A stretch of DNA of 64,000 nt from Apoda limacodes (Eukaryota; Arthropoda; Insecta; Lepidoptera; Limacodidae), in assembly GCA_946406115.1 (NCBI GenBank), contig OX291548.1, forward strand, positions 4,886,373 through 4,950,372, read 5' to 3'. Shown here in pieces: positions 42,760 to 54,865 of this stretch. The notes below the pieces were generated by a model that saw nothing but the letters and a program-made list of their open reading frames with translations, ran no database searches and was not told the origin of the DNA. Position numbers and translations under genes: made by a program. Positions within the stretch are counted from its first letter, which is position 1, and each line of letters starts with the position of its first letter.

Positions 42760-43010
42760 CTGCCTTCGTGGCTAGTTGGGAGCCATTTTGCCTCACTGTC
42801 TACTGAACCGAGGTGCGTGGGTTCAATCCCCGCGTATTACAAAAATTTATGTTCAAACACTTAGAGATATAGTAGATAAGGGTACTTTTGCACCGGCTGG
42901 GTGCTCAAAGAGAGGGTTCAGAGGAACAGAAACACGGGTTGGTAAGGACAGTCAGTTATATTTACTCATTCAATCTTACTTAAAAAGTTATTTATTGATT
43001 ACCTAATTAC
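42760..43010 (+). mobile_element. tRNA-derived SINE (family N3)
   Basis: An A box TGGCTAGTTGGG (42,769-42,780) and a B box GGTTCAATCCC (42,820-42,830) are spaced about 40 bases apart, as in tRNA-derived promoters. A tRNA-unrelated body follows (TTATGTTCAAACACTTAGAG, AACAGAAACACGGGTTGG) with an AT-rich tail near 43,000. No acceptor-stem pairing is seen, so I do not call a tRNA gene. The 76-codon frame is incidental. There is only one copy in the window. Confidence 0.6.
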
Positions 43011-43189
43011 TTAAGGTGATTCCTAGCCCTTAAATGAAAAAAAATAGAGGAACTAAAATACAATCTTTCCTTACCAAGCTAAAAAAAAAGATAGAAACCG
43101 TAAGCCTGACTAAAAAAATGCAAATGGGAGGTTTAACAAAGGATTATTATATTTAGGGACAGAACTATAGTGGTACGTTTCTTCAGCCT

Positions 43190-43565
43190 AAGGCCCGAAT
43201 TATGGTAGAGTCTTACACGATGTTCTCTCACAAGTTGCTGCTGGATCAGGTAGCCATCGGACATTAGAGGGAAGTAGTACGCAAAGTATCACGACTACCC
43301 CGATGAGATTCTGAGATAAGTTACAAGAGCCTACGAGAGGATATGTGGTGTATAATGGTAGATATCAAGGAACACCGGCAACCCACCGAGTCTATGTGCC
43401 GCAGCGCAGTTGCTATGAGGCTCGGTGATGTAGCTTGCCCTTAGATAACGGTGAGCAGTGTAGGCGAGACCGAGGCTCTGGAGTGAGGTCAGCGCACTCC
43501 CAGAAGCCTCGCCCATGATCTACTCAGCTGCTGTCGCGTGCTGAAGGTCACACAATGCTAGTAAC
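43190..43565. other. GC-rich module of unknown nature
   Basis: It has balanced composition between AT-rich flanks. No domain, RNA fold or second copy is recognised. Minus-strand frames of 61-63 codons in and beside it are not called. Confidence 0.35.
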
Positions 43566-43869
43566 GTGCAGTATGTGCACGCAGTAAGCAACGCAAGAGC
43601 GTGCAGTAAGCAGTTGGTATGGAATGGTCAGTTTCTACTGCAAATGCACTAAACCAGCACCAGACGTCCTCCCAGCAGTCGAGAGATCGAAAGATTTGCA
43701 ACCAGATGCCATTGTGTGTATGTGTTTGAAAATTATATTTTGTGTACATTATGTTGCATTTAATAATTTGTTTCTAGCATTTTCAATTAGTATTAGTTTT
43801 ACTTGCTTTTTGAATGTGCTTTTAGAGTGCATAAAGTGTTTTCCTTGTAACACTGGTCCATTTTCCTAA

Positions 43870-44570
43870 GCTAAAACTAGTGCAAGATCTTTATTCTGTT
43901 ATAATATGATAAAAATTTCTATCACCAATAAGAAATGGGTGTGTTCTTTGTATATATATGTATATATTTACATGGAAAGGATGTAAGTATCGTTTGAGCC
44001 AGAAAGTTGAAAAGTAACTCTTTATTATTTCCTAAATTGTGGGTTGCCATTGTTAAACTACTTTTACCATGATTATGAGTAAGTGTGATGGAAATGTATT
44101 TTTACCACTAGAATAAGAGCATTTTATTTATAGATAACAGTGATTAAAATTCACTTTTACTCACTAAGAGAATAATTATTTTTGGAACAATTGTTGAATT
44201 GTTTTAGTTGTTACTGTGGTTGTTTTATGTCATTGTTCTCTTATCACCCGGTATTATAATATATACCAAAATGTAATAAATATTAATATAGTAACTGAAA
44301 AGTAAGTAAAATATACTAGTTTTTTTCTCGCAGTCAACGATAAAAATTGGAGTATAAAACACGTGAAAAAAAATATCTCGGTCCTTTGTAACCCTCGCTA
44401 CGCTCGGGATTCTACTATAGCATCCTTCGCTGCTCTCAAGATCTAACTTAGTCCCTCGAATTAAATTCCCTATTTTCTAACTTGCTGTATAATCTACTAT
44501 TATTTGCTCAAAACCTAAATGTAATTAACAATCTATACCTACTTATAATAAAGCTAAAGGCAACAAGTAT
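43870..44570. other. Gene-free AT-rich stretch
   Basis: GTGAAAAAAAATATCTCGGTCC (44,362-44,383) resembles ATGAAAAAAAAAATCTTTTCGGTCC near 47,322. Nothing else is recognised. Confidence 0.45.
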
Positions 44571-44574
44571 CCAG

Positions 44575-44815
44575 TTGTTGTTTTTTTGTTTGAACACGGT
44601 AATTTTTAGAAGTCCAGGTTAGTGTTAAAAATTCTTATTGCATTTGATAGCCCAATTTTCGATGAAGATTATGGGCTATTTACCTTTTATCGCGCTACTA
44701 CCAGTAGGAGCTGAGCACAAAGAAAGCCGGATGAGCGAAGCGATGGCAGATTGCGCTATAGCGGTAAAGTGACGGAAAGGGCAAAATATTGCCTCCTAGG
44801 TCAGCTTGTATGAAT
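44575..44815 (-). repeat. Dispersed repeat (family S), minus copy
   Basis: GTTTGAACACGG at the left, TTTGATAGCCCAATTTTCGA, and CCTAGGTCAGCTTG at the right are the reversed family S landmarks seen at 38.7 kb. Confidence 0.55.
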
Positions 44816-44819
44816 TTAA

Positions 44820-45970
44820 ATGGAAACATTTAAAAATTAAACATATTTTACTTTTAAAATTTTTTGCTGTTCTGCAGTATCCCAATTTGTTAAAAAAAAA
44901 CCAATTCTTAAACAATGACTGATTACAGACTTTTTAAGCCGTAAATACGTATCTATATATTTAATATAAAAATATTTGAATAAAGCCTGTCCAAAGAACC
45001 TGTAAAATGTTAATAATGAAATTTAAATTTGTTTATTTTGCTGTGTTTATTTTACCCGCGCCAGCGGGTGTTTTGTGTAATTAATTTTAAAAACATACAC
45101 TTATGGGCTTCTGCGACTTAATGAGATAAAATATTTTAATTAAGTAACCAGTTGCGTGAGTTCCTAATTCTGTTTTACGAAAAGTGCTAACATGTTTATA
45201 ATTAAATACTAAAATATTTTTTGGAGGTAGTATAAGGTATCAGTAGACATGTATTTTGAACAACAAATAATGTTTAAACATAAAATTACAGAATCTACAG
45301 TGATTTTGCTTAAACAAATATCACGGTAGTGCTGAATAACAAAATATTTCCCACCACCAACCAACCACATGCGTAAATTATCTGTTTACCGTGAAGTCTT
45401 ACAAATCATCGTCGGCTTAGCTAAACGGCTTCCACCACAGATTTTCAGGGATTATCATTATATTTTGTACTGTTAATACCGTGCTGTATATTGAAAGCCA
45501 TAATGTATCCATAATCCAATGAAATACGAGCAAGCCTTATCTGTAGGTATGTTGGAATAAATAACACGGATGCGAGTGTAATGGATATTTTAAAATATTT
45601 TTTAATGGAATATAATAATTAATCGCTAACTAAAACAGAGATTTGTTTAAAAGATTTACGGTTTAAATCACTATAAGATATATTTACGGAGTTCTTACCG
45701 TGACTATTTGAGCTTCTGATATTTCGATGTTGGTACTAGCAACATGATGTGGGGACAGAATCGAAATATCAAGGGCTCAAATCTTCGGTTAATCATTGCA
45801 ACAATCAGGCAAATATTTTTAATAAAACAGAAATTCGGTAACAAAGAGATAATCTTTTGAATTTACAATAAGTCTAATTCGGCACATTAAGGTAGGTATT
45901 ATTCTGTTTTTAACATTCACCTGCAAAATTATTTTTAGAGTATTTACCTATGGTTTTCTCTTTTAAGGGT
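44820..45970. other. Gene-free AT-rich stretch
   Basis: No coding frame, RNA gene or shared repeat is recognised. Confidence 0.5.
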
Positions 45971-45974
45971 TATT

Positions 45975-46382
45975 GCTAAGACTTCACTGTACTTCCGTCT
46001 GTCTGTCACGAGGCTGTATCTCATGAACCGTGATAGTTAGACAGTTGAAAATTTCACAGATGATGTATTTCTGTTGCCGATACAACAACAAATATTAAAA
46101 AACAGAACTAAAATATTTGATTAAGGGGGCTCCCATACAATAAACGTGATTTTTTGCTCGATATTGATAACGGAAGCAGGTAGACGCTGGAAATATTCAC
46201 AGAATATTTAGTTATATATTTACTGAAAAAATAAACAATAAAATTAAAATAAAACAAATATTTAATATATTTGATTTAATAAAACAAATCCTTTGTTGTA
46301 AACGTAATTTTTTCCGTTTTTATAGATAATGATACGGAACCCTTCGTGTGCGAGTCCGACTCGCACTTCGCCGGTTTTCAAT
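45975..46382 (-). repeat. Dispersed repeat (family F), minus copy
   Basis: TCATGAACCGTGATAGTTAG, GGGGGCTCCCATACAATAAACG, GATACGGAACCCTTCGTGTG and CGAGTCCGACTCGCACTTCG with CCGG are the reversed family F landmarks of 27.5-27.9 kb. It appears nearly full length but lacks the internal duplication. A 71-codon frame overlapping the end is incidental. Confidence 0.75.
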
Positions 46383-46389
46383 GCTTTTA

Positions 46390-47480
46390 AATACTCATGC
46401 ATGAATATTGAAAATAAAACTGAAACTTATCACATATATTGTATCAATATTTTAATTCTCTGGCAACAGGGCTGGTTGAAAAAGCATTTATTTATTACCA
46501 TCATCATTTTAAATGCAATCAAAAAATTACTACGATACGAATGAAGAATTTCAAACTAAAGACAACTAAACCTATTCCATGGATTAAATTTTATGAACAG
46601 ACAGGACAACGTTACAAGTCATATACTAAGTGAAGAATACAATATAACATAAGTTTTAGCTTCCTTTACCGCGTAGCTATTAAAGAATTTTCTTTACAAA
46701 TTGCTGTAGTTTTACTTTCACTTTCATGCAATTTACTAGATTTTAATGAGAAAGTGAAAACTTAACTTTGCAACTTACTACTTATTTTTTCTGTCTATGG
46801 ACCAAAGTATTAGCCTTTAATTTTTGGCAAGGTTTAGCAATTTATTAAGGTACCTTTCGAAAAAATCAGTCAAAAGTCGGGTGGAAAGCAACAAACTGTT
46901 TAAAGGTCAAGGCTGTTTGCCCAAGAAGTTGTCCAAGTTATACAAAAAGTAGTAGATATTTGTAAGTAGTATTATGTAGAAATTCTAGTGAGTACGGTGG
47001 AGAGCACAACTTTCAGCTGTAGCTCTTGCAGCTGGAATCTCTGTTGTGAAGTGTAACGCGATATCACGCAGGCACATGCAGACCAAAACTACTGGACGTG
47101 CAAACTTCTTTATCATCGTGTTTAATTGTACACTACATTTTTTAATTATAAGTACTTAGTTTTATTATTATTATTAATTTATAAGTTTTTGTTTAATTAT
47201 TTTTTAGTTTCTAGTATTTTTTATTGTATCAGCAATATACCGCCAATTTTAGTTAGGTTTTTTTATCTGATATCGTGGTTGTTCTATGACGACTATTAAA
47301 TTTCTAACAGTCCACACAACATATGAAAAAAAAAATCTTTTCGGTCCTTGTTTTTTTTTACTGATTATATAATCTACTACTACAGTTCATCAAGAACTGG
47401 CAAAGGGTTAAATTATTCTATCTTTCTTTCTCTTTCATTATACCGCTAAAAACTTTAGAGTACCAAATATACTGCACTCC
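46390..47480. other. Gene-free AT-rich stretch
   Basis: A weak fold-back (TTTACTTTCACTTTC...GAGAAAGTGAAAACT) lies at 46,710-46,765. Two overlapping short frames near 46.4-46.6 kb have no domain. Confidence 0.45.
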
Positions 47481-47489
47481 AGAAACAGT

Positions 47490-47640
47490 GTTGCGGCGAA
47501 TGACTCACCCCTCCCACCTCCTTTCACGCAGAACTAAAGTGTTTCATGAAAATAGGCTGCCCCATAATATAATTTGGGTGTGTATCAAGCCATTGGTTAC
47601 CCCCTTGATGATATACATACATACCGACAAATTCTACGCG
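47490..47640 (+). repeat. Dispersed repeat (family T), plus copy
   Basis: GCGGCGAATGACTCACCCCT, CACGCAGAACTAAAGTG and GCCATTGGTTACCCCCTTGA match the family core. Confidence 0.65.
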
Positions 47641-47964
47641 TAATTTAAAGGTAATTTAAAATCCACCTGTTCAAATTACGTCAAACAAACAACAGTTGAT
47701 TGTTCAGCAAGGGACTAAAACGACCTTTTATACGAGATGTATAGCCTCCCAATCGAGAGCAAGGGGAGATATAGAATCGAGTATGAATGAATTTTAGTAC
47801 CGAGGTATACTTTTCACTTAGACTGTGAGATAATAAAATAAATAGGAAAATAATAAGAAAAACGATTTTAAAAATTTGAAAGTACTTCCAGTAAGAACAA
47901 TTTTAACATTCAACTTCATCCGTGCTGTTTGTGTTTGTAAAGTAAGAACTAAGAAATTAAATCT

Positions 47965-48065
47965 TTTTTTGAAGTGAAAACTTCCAAAATATCAAAAATG
48001 CACAACTTTAAAATTCAAGGTTTCACTTCTGCCGGGACTCCCGGAGTGAAACCGCCTTTTTTTAC
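47965..48065 (-). repeat. Dispersed repeat (family C), minus copy
   Basis: GAAGTGAAAACTTCCAAAAT at the left and TTTCACTTCTGCCGGGACTC with CCGGAGTG at the right are the reversed landmarks of the 40.4 kb copy. Confidence 0.6.
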
Positions 48066-48069
48066 TTGG

Positions 48070-48835
48070 TCATGTTCTTAAATAAATGGACACGTTTATC
48101 TTCATTTCAATTTGTATCACTATATACATTCTATAAGAAAATATATACTTACATACATATCTATGATGTGTATTACATTGAAAATGTTAGAGATTACTAA
48201 CATTGATGTTTTGTTGATTGATAAAATATTTATCTATTTTAATTAATACTGTTGCAACAAAAATACTGTTGCAAATGCAAAGAATAAGCCGACAATTGCT
48301 GTATGACTCAGACGTTGGCATTTCCGCAAGGAACAATTTAAATTAAAAAATATATTAGTATATCCCCTTGGGACTAATGACGCATTTTAAGTCCGTCTTC
48401 GCTGTGCTGTAATTAAATACTTGTAAGTGAATATATATATCAATATTTTATACAACTAAAGCCCAAATAATGTAACTATAAGTTCAAAATTAATTAAATT
48501 TTGTGATTTTCTGGTTTATTCCTGTTTTATTTCAATGACGTAACTTTAACAAATGTTTAGTAACAACATTACGCGTAGAATAGTTTAGTGATCTAGGGTT
48601 ACATCGTAATGTCTTAAACATTTGATTTTCATTCAAAAAAAAAATAATTCAATTTACCTTAAATAAGAAGCAATGTAGAATTTAATTTCGAATTCAAAAA
48701 ATGAGTTTGTTTTGAAAAAAGTGATGAATATTAATATGAACATTTAGCTTTTGTTCACACTTACGATTTAAAATAGGTAACATGACGACAGATAAATTTA
48801 AATATGCGATGTGAAACTAAATGTAAATAGTCTCC
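48070..48835. other. Gene-free AT-rich stretch
   Basis: No feature is supported. Confidence 0.5.
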
Positions 48836-48840
48836 TTGTC

Positions 48841-48892
48841 GCTGTCCATTTACCCGTCTAACTAATGGTAGTTAGACGAATAAATGGACAGC
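48841..48892. repeat. Fold-back: 24 bp arms, 4 base loop
   Basis: GCTGTCCATTTA..CGTCTAACTA is followed by ATGG and then its reverse complement. Two mismatched positions interrupt 22 pairs. It is far more regular than expected by chance in this AT-rich DNA. Confidence 0.8.
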
Positions 48893-48899
48893 AGCCTAG

Positions 48900-50280
48900 G
48901 ATAAGTAGGTACTGATGTTTCACGTCAGTCAGGGGTTAAATTATATCCATCGTAACATTATTTAAGTTAAATCATTTGAACGAAACAGTTTCAGGGAAGT
49001 CCTGGCCAAAATATAGTTATTAAGGTACAACCTAATGCAAGAACGATTCTTAGTGCTTGAGAATATTATTGGTACTTTACTCGCTACATATTCTATATTC
49101 GTTGCTAGCTTAGAGTAATTATTACTCTGAGGTTCCTAGGTAGGCCTCGAAACTTAATTAGTAGGTACTATTAACGATATTTTATTTCTAAGCATGTATT
49201 TGTAAGCATCACTACTTTGAAACGTAATGAACTGCATATTTCTTATCACTGATGTCTTTGTGATACGTTGTTAGGTTTCTTACACCACGTCAGAACAAAT
49301 CTGTTACGCACGATCAGACTGAAATTGAATGGCGGACCGCTGTCACTGAGAAACATATTATCTGTCGTTTTAATGTCAAAGTTTCATATTTTCACTAAGT
49401 TTCCAAATAAATATAAAAGAAAATATTTTACATTTCCTATTAGCGTCTTTCATATTCAAACATATTAACAAACTTAAGGTTTGTATGTGGCTAAATTGGG
49501 CTTTGATAACTGAAAATGTATTTTTTTTTGGATGGTTTATTTTTTAATAATTATAGGTATTAATTTTAAACTTGTGTGTTTATCACCATGGAATTGTAAG
49601 TTAGCGTAGCTTGAAAAACTTTAGTTAATCCTAAAAATAATGTGGTATATGGTAAAACATTTTTAATTTTCAATTTTAATATTTTTTCTTCATTTCTGTT
49701 TAAAAAAATGTATGGGTTTATTTCCTTTTAATAATTAATTTTATTTAAAATAATAACAAAAGTTAAGATTCTGTTGTTCGATAAAAGTTTGAGCATTTAT
49801 ATTGATTTCTATTGATTACTATTGATGCATGCGTAATAAGACGGAATATCGTGGCCTAGTAACATTCGAGTAGCTCGACTCTACAGACGACTGGCCACTA
49901 GCTCGACAAAATTCGCACTGGAATAGCGCAACCGACCATTGTATAAACGTCTTTTAAACAAACTAGTAAAAAAGTATTCCACGAATAAAATTAATAATGG
50001 AAAGTGAAAATAAACACAATCGTTTGTTTTCACGCCAATCACTTTGATCTTGTTTGTGAAGAGCCGAGGCAATATTGTTTCTAGCTAAGTCCGAACAGTA
50101 ACGCAGTCACTTGCGTAATATGTATGATAAATAACTGTCCCAAGTATGTGACAGAGTATTTACTGAAGCCCTAAAAGGCTGGGTATTTGAATTGTGTTTT
50201 TATTATTTATTATTTAAATATTCTACATAAACTAAAAATCTGGCAAGTAAACAGTAGGGTCTGGATGTGATATACAGAAT
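48900..50280. other. Gene-free AT-rich stretch
   Basis: Short frames at 49.27-49.47 and 49.88-50.07 kb have no recognisable domains. No shared repeats. Confidence 0.5.
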
Positions 50281-50289
50281 GTTGTTCAC

Positions 50290-50815
50290 CCCGAAACATA
50301 TAATTTAAGTTCCGAAGAATATAATTCATAAGAGATGTTGAAGAATACCGTCCAATATCTATAATATCTATCTTGTCAAAGCTGTTTGAGAGATTGGTAC
50401 ATGATGTTTGCACAAAAATATAATTCCCGAACAACATGGTTTTGTTAACAAAAGATCTACTATTTCAAACTTACTCAAATTTAAGTCAAACCTTTTCGAA
50501 ATATGGACAACAACTTACAAACATGTTGCATATATACCGATTTTCAAAAGCCTTTGACAGGGTGGATCATAGGATAGCAAAATCAAGCAAGATAGCATAC
50601 AATGGAAGTTTATGGCGCTGGTTTAAATCCTACGTAACCATAGTACTCAAAAGGTCGTCCTGAACGGATATGAATCTGGCAATATATCTATTACCTCCGG
50701 TGTCCCTCAGGGATCAATATTAGGACCTTTAATTATTTACACTTTTTATAAACGACATAGAACACTGCTTTAAATTCTCTAAATTCTTACTCTATGCAGA
50801 TGGCCCAAAAATTTA
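50290..50815 (+). pseudogene. Reverse transcriptase fragment of a third LINE
   Basis: Read in several plus-strand frames, this gives reverse transcriptase blocks in order. They are a fingers piece (YRPISI near 50,345, KLFERLVHD near 50,380), a FSKAFDRVDHRI block (50,545-50,580) with the first catalytic Asp region, GVPQGSILGPL near 50,700, and a changed active-site block near 50,795 (LYADG instead of YADD). At least three frame changes are needed. No 5' or 3' end is visible, and the right side runs into a family F start at 50,822. It is clearly dead. The sequence differs from families at 7.4 and 9.7 kb. Confidence 0.75.
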
Positions 50816-50821
50816 AAGATC

Positions 50822-50895
50822 AAATTAAAAAAATCGGCCAAGCGTGAGTCGGACTCGCGCACGAAGGGTTCCGTACCATTATCTATAAAAAAAGC
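50822..50895 (+). repeat. Dispersed repeat (family F), 5' stub
   Basis: AAAATCGGCCAAGCGTGAGT, CGGACTCGCGCACGAAGGG and TTCCGTACCATTATCTATAA are the family F start. The copy breaks off after about 75 bases. Confidence 0.8.
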
Positions 50896-50899
50896 AAAT

Positions 50900-51880
50900 A
50901 GGCTGTGTTACAGATTTCCAACTCGCACCTGTCCTCAGCGTAAGGTCCGACCCTATAAACTGTTCGCTGTTGATCGTACACAGTATTCTTTATAACATAT
51001 ATTCGTTTATTATTAAATAAAAATTTACATCTCATTGTTAAAAAAATAAATAATACATTATGTTTGTAATGTTAAGTTAAAAAAATAATAATAATTATAA
51101 TCTTGCCTTGATGTTCCGCTTACTAACACTGATTCATTATATATATGTGGTGGTTACTTTTTATATATATATCATATAAGTATAACTATTAACTATTATG
51201 TGAAAAGCAATTGTTTGTAAACCCTAATATAGAAAATAAAAATATGTACTCCAAAAACACACACCTATAGGTAAAATACTAACATACGTTCAGTATTAAT
51301 ACTTTGTCCTCGCGACAGTGGCACAAATAACTGTTATTTAGTAAATTCTAGTAATTAAGTATACACTGGCGGTATTCGTGTAGATATTTTATAAGTTGAC
51401 ATAAAGTAGATTACCTATACCTACTGACCATTCGATTTTTGTTTATTAATTATTATTTTAATAAACCTACTCCAATAAAATGATTTTTGATTAAATTATT
51501 ATTTTATTATTTATTAAAAAATTTAAATACAAAAGAAAACAGAAACATATTTCTGCCCCACTCCCTGATTTACCCGACTGTAGCCACATGGATAATAAAA
51601 TCGAGTAGTGGTCAACTAGTCCGTTTGACAACGATACGAGTATCGATACCAACGAGAAAGAAGAGTGGCAACCCCTCGGCAAGGACGCTTGCAACTAGCA
51701 AGTTAAATGTATTAAGTCTTCTACTGTCGAGTCCATGAAATGCCTTTGCTGAATGAGTAGAGTTTAAAGGACGAACCGTGAGTTGAGTCCACCAATAATA
51801 CGAATTAACATTATACAGAAACATAAATGCCATCATACAATTAAATTGAAAATAAAAAGTTGAAAAACATAATATCGCGT
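50900..51880. other. Gene-free AT-rich stretch
   Basis: Frames of 67-83 codons around 51.5-51.8 kb overlap on both strands and show no domain. Confidence 0.5.
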
Positions 51881-51889
51881 CTTTATTTG

Positions 51890-52200
51890 TTATAATCCAG
51901 CGTCGTCACGGCTGTGGCGGCCTGTGTGGGGTCAGCCGTCACTCACTGGCCAGTTCGATATTTGAAAAAAATAAGTATTTAATTTTTTACTATTACTACT
52001 AAGCGAAGACGCGCACTACCCTCATTTTTTAAGCGGTCAATCGATGAGTGCCGATTTATTGTTCGGGCAGGGCGCGCGGTCTCATATAAAACTGCAGGCG
52101 TAGCTCCCCGATTCTTTGACCAGCCGAGTCAAAAATCCGACGCTTACTGTGTTTATAACTCTCCGTATAGGAATTTTCTCTCCAGATAAGGGTTTTTTTT
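51890..52200 (+). promoter_or_regulatory. GC-rich region with TATA box (candidate promoter or solo LTR)
   Basis: TATAAA at 52,085-52,090 sits just downstream of GGGCGCGCGGTCTCA and upstream of a balanced-composition segment. About 28 bases downstream is a pyrimidine-rich CCCCGATTCTTT. No open frame follows, and no second copy is present in the window. Weak evidence. Confidence 0.25.
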
Positions 52201-52659
52201 TTAATTTATTATTAGCAATCCAGAATTGATGTCCTTCCTGTATAGTTTTTTGAAATGTATTTAGAACTTTTTATAGCGTTTTGTTGTAAAATCATTATGG
52301 TTCATCGGTGGAGCATCGATTATACGAAACTATAGGCATTTGCGTTCTGGAAAAGAGTTGACTCTCTACAAAATTTTATTACAAACGACTTCGGAAACAC
52401 CGAACTTGTTGCTTTACCTTTAAATGCTTATGAACCCTTACACCTAAAACAATATAATTTAACCAGCAGTTGCTAAAAAGTGTTTACGTGAAAATAGACT
52501 CATTGAAACCAAGTCTTACAATAGAAGCTCTTTTTTACTTTTTTCTACTTCATACAGCTCGTCAAGAACTGGTAAGAGAGGTATATTCGTCTGTCTATGC
52601 TCTCACATTTTACCAATTATTATCAGTAAAGCTGGTGATTAGCAGCATGAGACATATAT

Positions 52660-52840
52660 CAAGCCACCTCAGTAGCAGTGTTAAGGAGATGGGCTCACCC
52701 CCGGTCATACAGAACTGTAGTGGTTTGTGAGAAGAGGTTGCCTCCCAACATTCTGATGTGCGTGTGTGCCAAGTCGCTGCCTAGTAACCCCCTTTAGGGA
52801 GAAGAACCTTAACGATAGATTTACAAATGTTCATAAGTCA
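52660..52840 (+). repeat. Dispersed repeat (family T), plus copy
   Basis: AGATGGGCTCACCCCCGGTC, ATACAGAACTGTAGTGGTTT, CCCAACATTCTGATGTGCGT and CTAGTAACCCCCTTTAGGG are the family landmarks. This is the best match to the presumed consensus. It continues left to about 52,540 with CATACAGCTCGTCAAGAACTGG, shared with 47,383. Confidence 0.7.
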
Positions 52841-52844
52841 CTGT

Positions 52845-53315
52845 TAAATATCAACAAGATTTACACGGTAGTCATTAAACTAAAGTTCATTTAACATATT
52901 ATTCTAACAAAGGCTTATCAGTGCTAATACGATTAAGCCCGTCACCGACAATGACAGCAGAAATACGAACAATATGTTTAAACATGAAGACAAAGATCTT
53001 TGATCTTAGAACAATAAAATTAATTTGGAATCACCCGATAAAATAAAATGGTTTTAATGCCATCTGTCTCATGAAATTTGAGGTAAGAATAATAAAGACG
53101 GTATTTTCAAAGATTAATTTCTTATGAATTCGGATACCTGTATTAAGTTGCGAGCAATCTCTGCGGGATCAAAGCGGATAACGTTTCAGAATTAATCTAG
53201 TGGTACTTTCGTCGAGTCAAAGCCGAGATACTAATAAAAAAGGAAAAACCTTAGCATCCTTTTCGATACTTGACTCCTCTATATCCTAAACTAAAAATAA
53301 CTACATTTAAAGTTT
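52845..53315. other. Gene-free stretch
   Basis: No feature is supported. Confidence 0.45.
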
Positions 53316-53319
53316 TTAC

Positions 53320-53490
53320 CTCGTAAGGTAGGCATCAGATCTAGGTAGTCTCGGCACACAGCTTCTCTATGGATTTGCAAGCAGCGCCATCTGATATACG
53401 CGGCCGGATGGCGCCAACCTCGGCCTGATCGCGCCAGACTCGGCCGCGGACCACCGCGACCCCACTTACAGCAGTGGTATCGCAAGACTC
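53320..53490. other. GC-rich block of unknown nature
   Basis: About 170 bases with very high GC content relative to flanks, including GCGGCCGGATGGCGCC and GGCCGCGGACCACCGCG. A 64-codon minus-strand frame crosses it but has no recognisable domain. Confidence 0.3.
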
Positions 53491-53499
53491 AACGACTCA

Positions 53500-54330
53500 A
53501 CTCTACTTTCAAATGGCAACACAATGGCACCTAAGGAAAAGGCAATAACATCTTTTGGTTATGATATCGAAGGCTTTTATTTAATATTAACAACTAGTGG
53601 CTAAAAATATCTCGGTTGATGATACCCAATATAGATCATATAAAGAATATTTTTGCAATAATATTTGCATTATTATATCATAATCCGCTTGTCCGTCCTC
53701 CAACAGCAGCTTTTTGAGTTTTTGTTTTGTTTTATTTAAATTATCCAACACAGTTTAGTAATAGAATAACATGACAGTTAAGAAGTGTGACATCACCTCT
53801 GGTTGCGGTTACGGAAGTCAGTCACAGCTGCTGGGTCACGGTCTCAAAATCGGTGCTTCCTACACAAGACACTAAAACAGAGGGTGTCATCAACCGCGCT
53901 ACAGTTTCAATCAAAGGATTTTTTTGTAAGGTTATTGAGCATGTATTATTTACGTCGGCTACCGATTAATGACGATAATTGACATTAAGATGTAAGAAAA
54001 GAAGAACTTATAAAAGCTATTTCAAACACTACCTAAAAGTCTAAGCCAAATTTCGACTTTTAGCCCGTTATAAGAAGTAAAACTTGTGTAGAGAAAATCC
54101 AAAAAGGATAGATACAAAAGTATAAAGTGACATATTATTATTATAGGCGCGCGCGGAAATGCGACGTCGTCGAGCTATTAAATATGTTTTCATTTGATAT
54201 CTCCGCTATTTGAACTTGATTTATGTAAAAGACTATTCATTTATTTATTTGTAGATCACTCAATAGTAACTATTTTTTACATCTTTAGTTAAAAAATGTT
54301 TTTTTTGGTGATTGTGTAGAATAAGCGCAA
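53500..54330. other. Gene-free stretch
   Basis: A small GC patch (GGCGCGCGCGGAAATGCG) lies at 54,147. No gene is supported. Confidence 0.45.
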
Positions 54331-54334
54331 AGTC

Positions 54335-54560
54335 GAGGGTGGCCAAGGGGTTTCTATTTCAACTTGTGTTCTAAGGGGTGGAGGTTCCACCCTGGCATAT
54401 ACCAAATAGTCCTTTTATTATTTTTACACCACTGACTTGCTGGTAACAGAAATATGTTGTACGTCTCTTTTGACGTTTGTGAAGTTCACAATTCGCAGTG
54501 CCCCCGAATGTGGCCTAAATCCCCCTCGATGAGCTTAGGAAGGCAGCACCATACACCACA
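54335..54560 (+). mobile_element. SINE-like repeat (family N2), copy 2
   Basis: AGGGTGGCCAAGGGGTTTC, then GTGTTCTAAGGGGTGGAGGTTC, TTTGTGAAGTTCACAATTCG and TGTGGCCTAAATCCCCCTCG follow the same order as 25,365-25,650. The B-box region is degraded. Confidence 0.6.
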
Positions 54561-54865
54561 TTAATGTCAACATTTTGTTGAAACTATTTAAGCGTATAAT
54601 TTAATGCTTGCTTATTTTCATCTTAAAGCTTTGATAAAAGTCTTTTTCAGAAAAATCTTGATAAAATGCAATGCAAAATGAAAAAGTGAATGCAAATTCA
54701 TTTGAACTTAAATTGAAACTGGCAAATGTTGTGCTCTGATTGAATTTTTCAAAGAATTTCAACGACTGCTCAAAGAGAAACTCAGCTGTTTCTTATATTT
54801 TTCTTATAGAAATTAATCAAGTGTAATTAAGGCCCACTTTGTATTTTTATTTACTTTTGACACTT

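Noticed and set aside
42762..42835. Second tRNA-like sequence (plus strand)
   Set aside because: The promoter boxes are present but acceptor-stem pairing is not seen. It is called as a SINE.
48841..48892. Possible microRNA precursor
   Set aside because: The stem of 24 pairs with a 4-base loop is too short and too tight for a typical animal microRNA hairpin.
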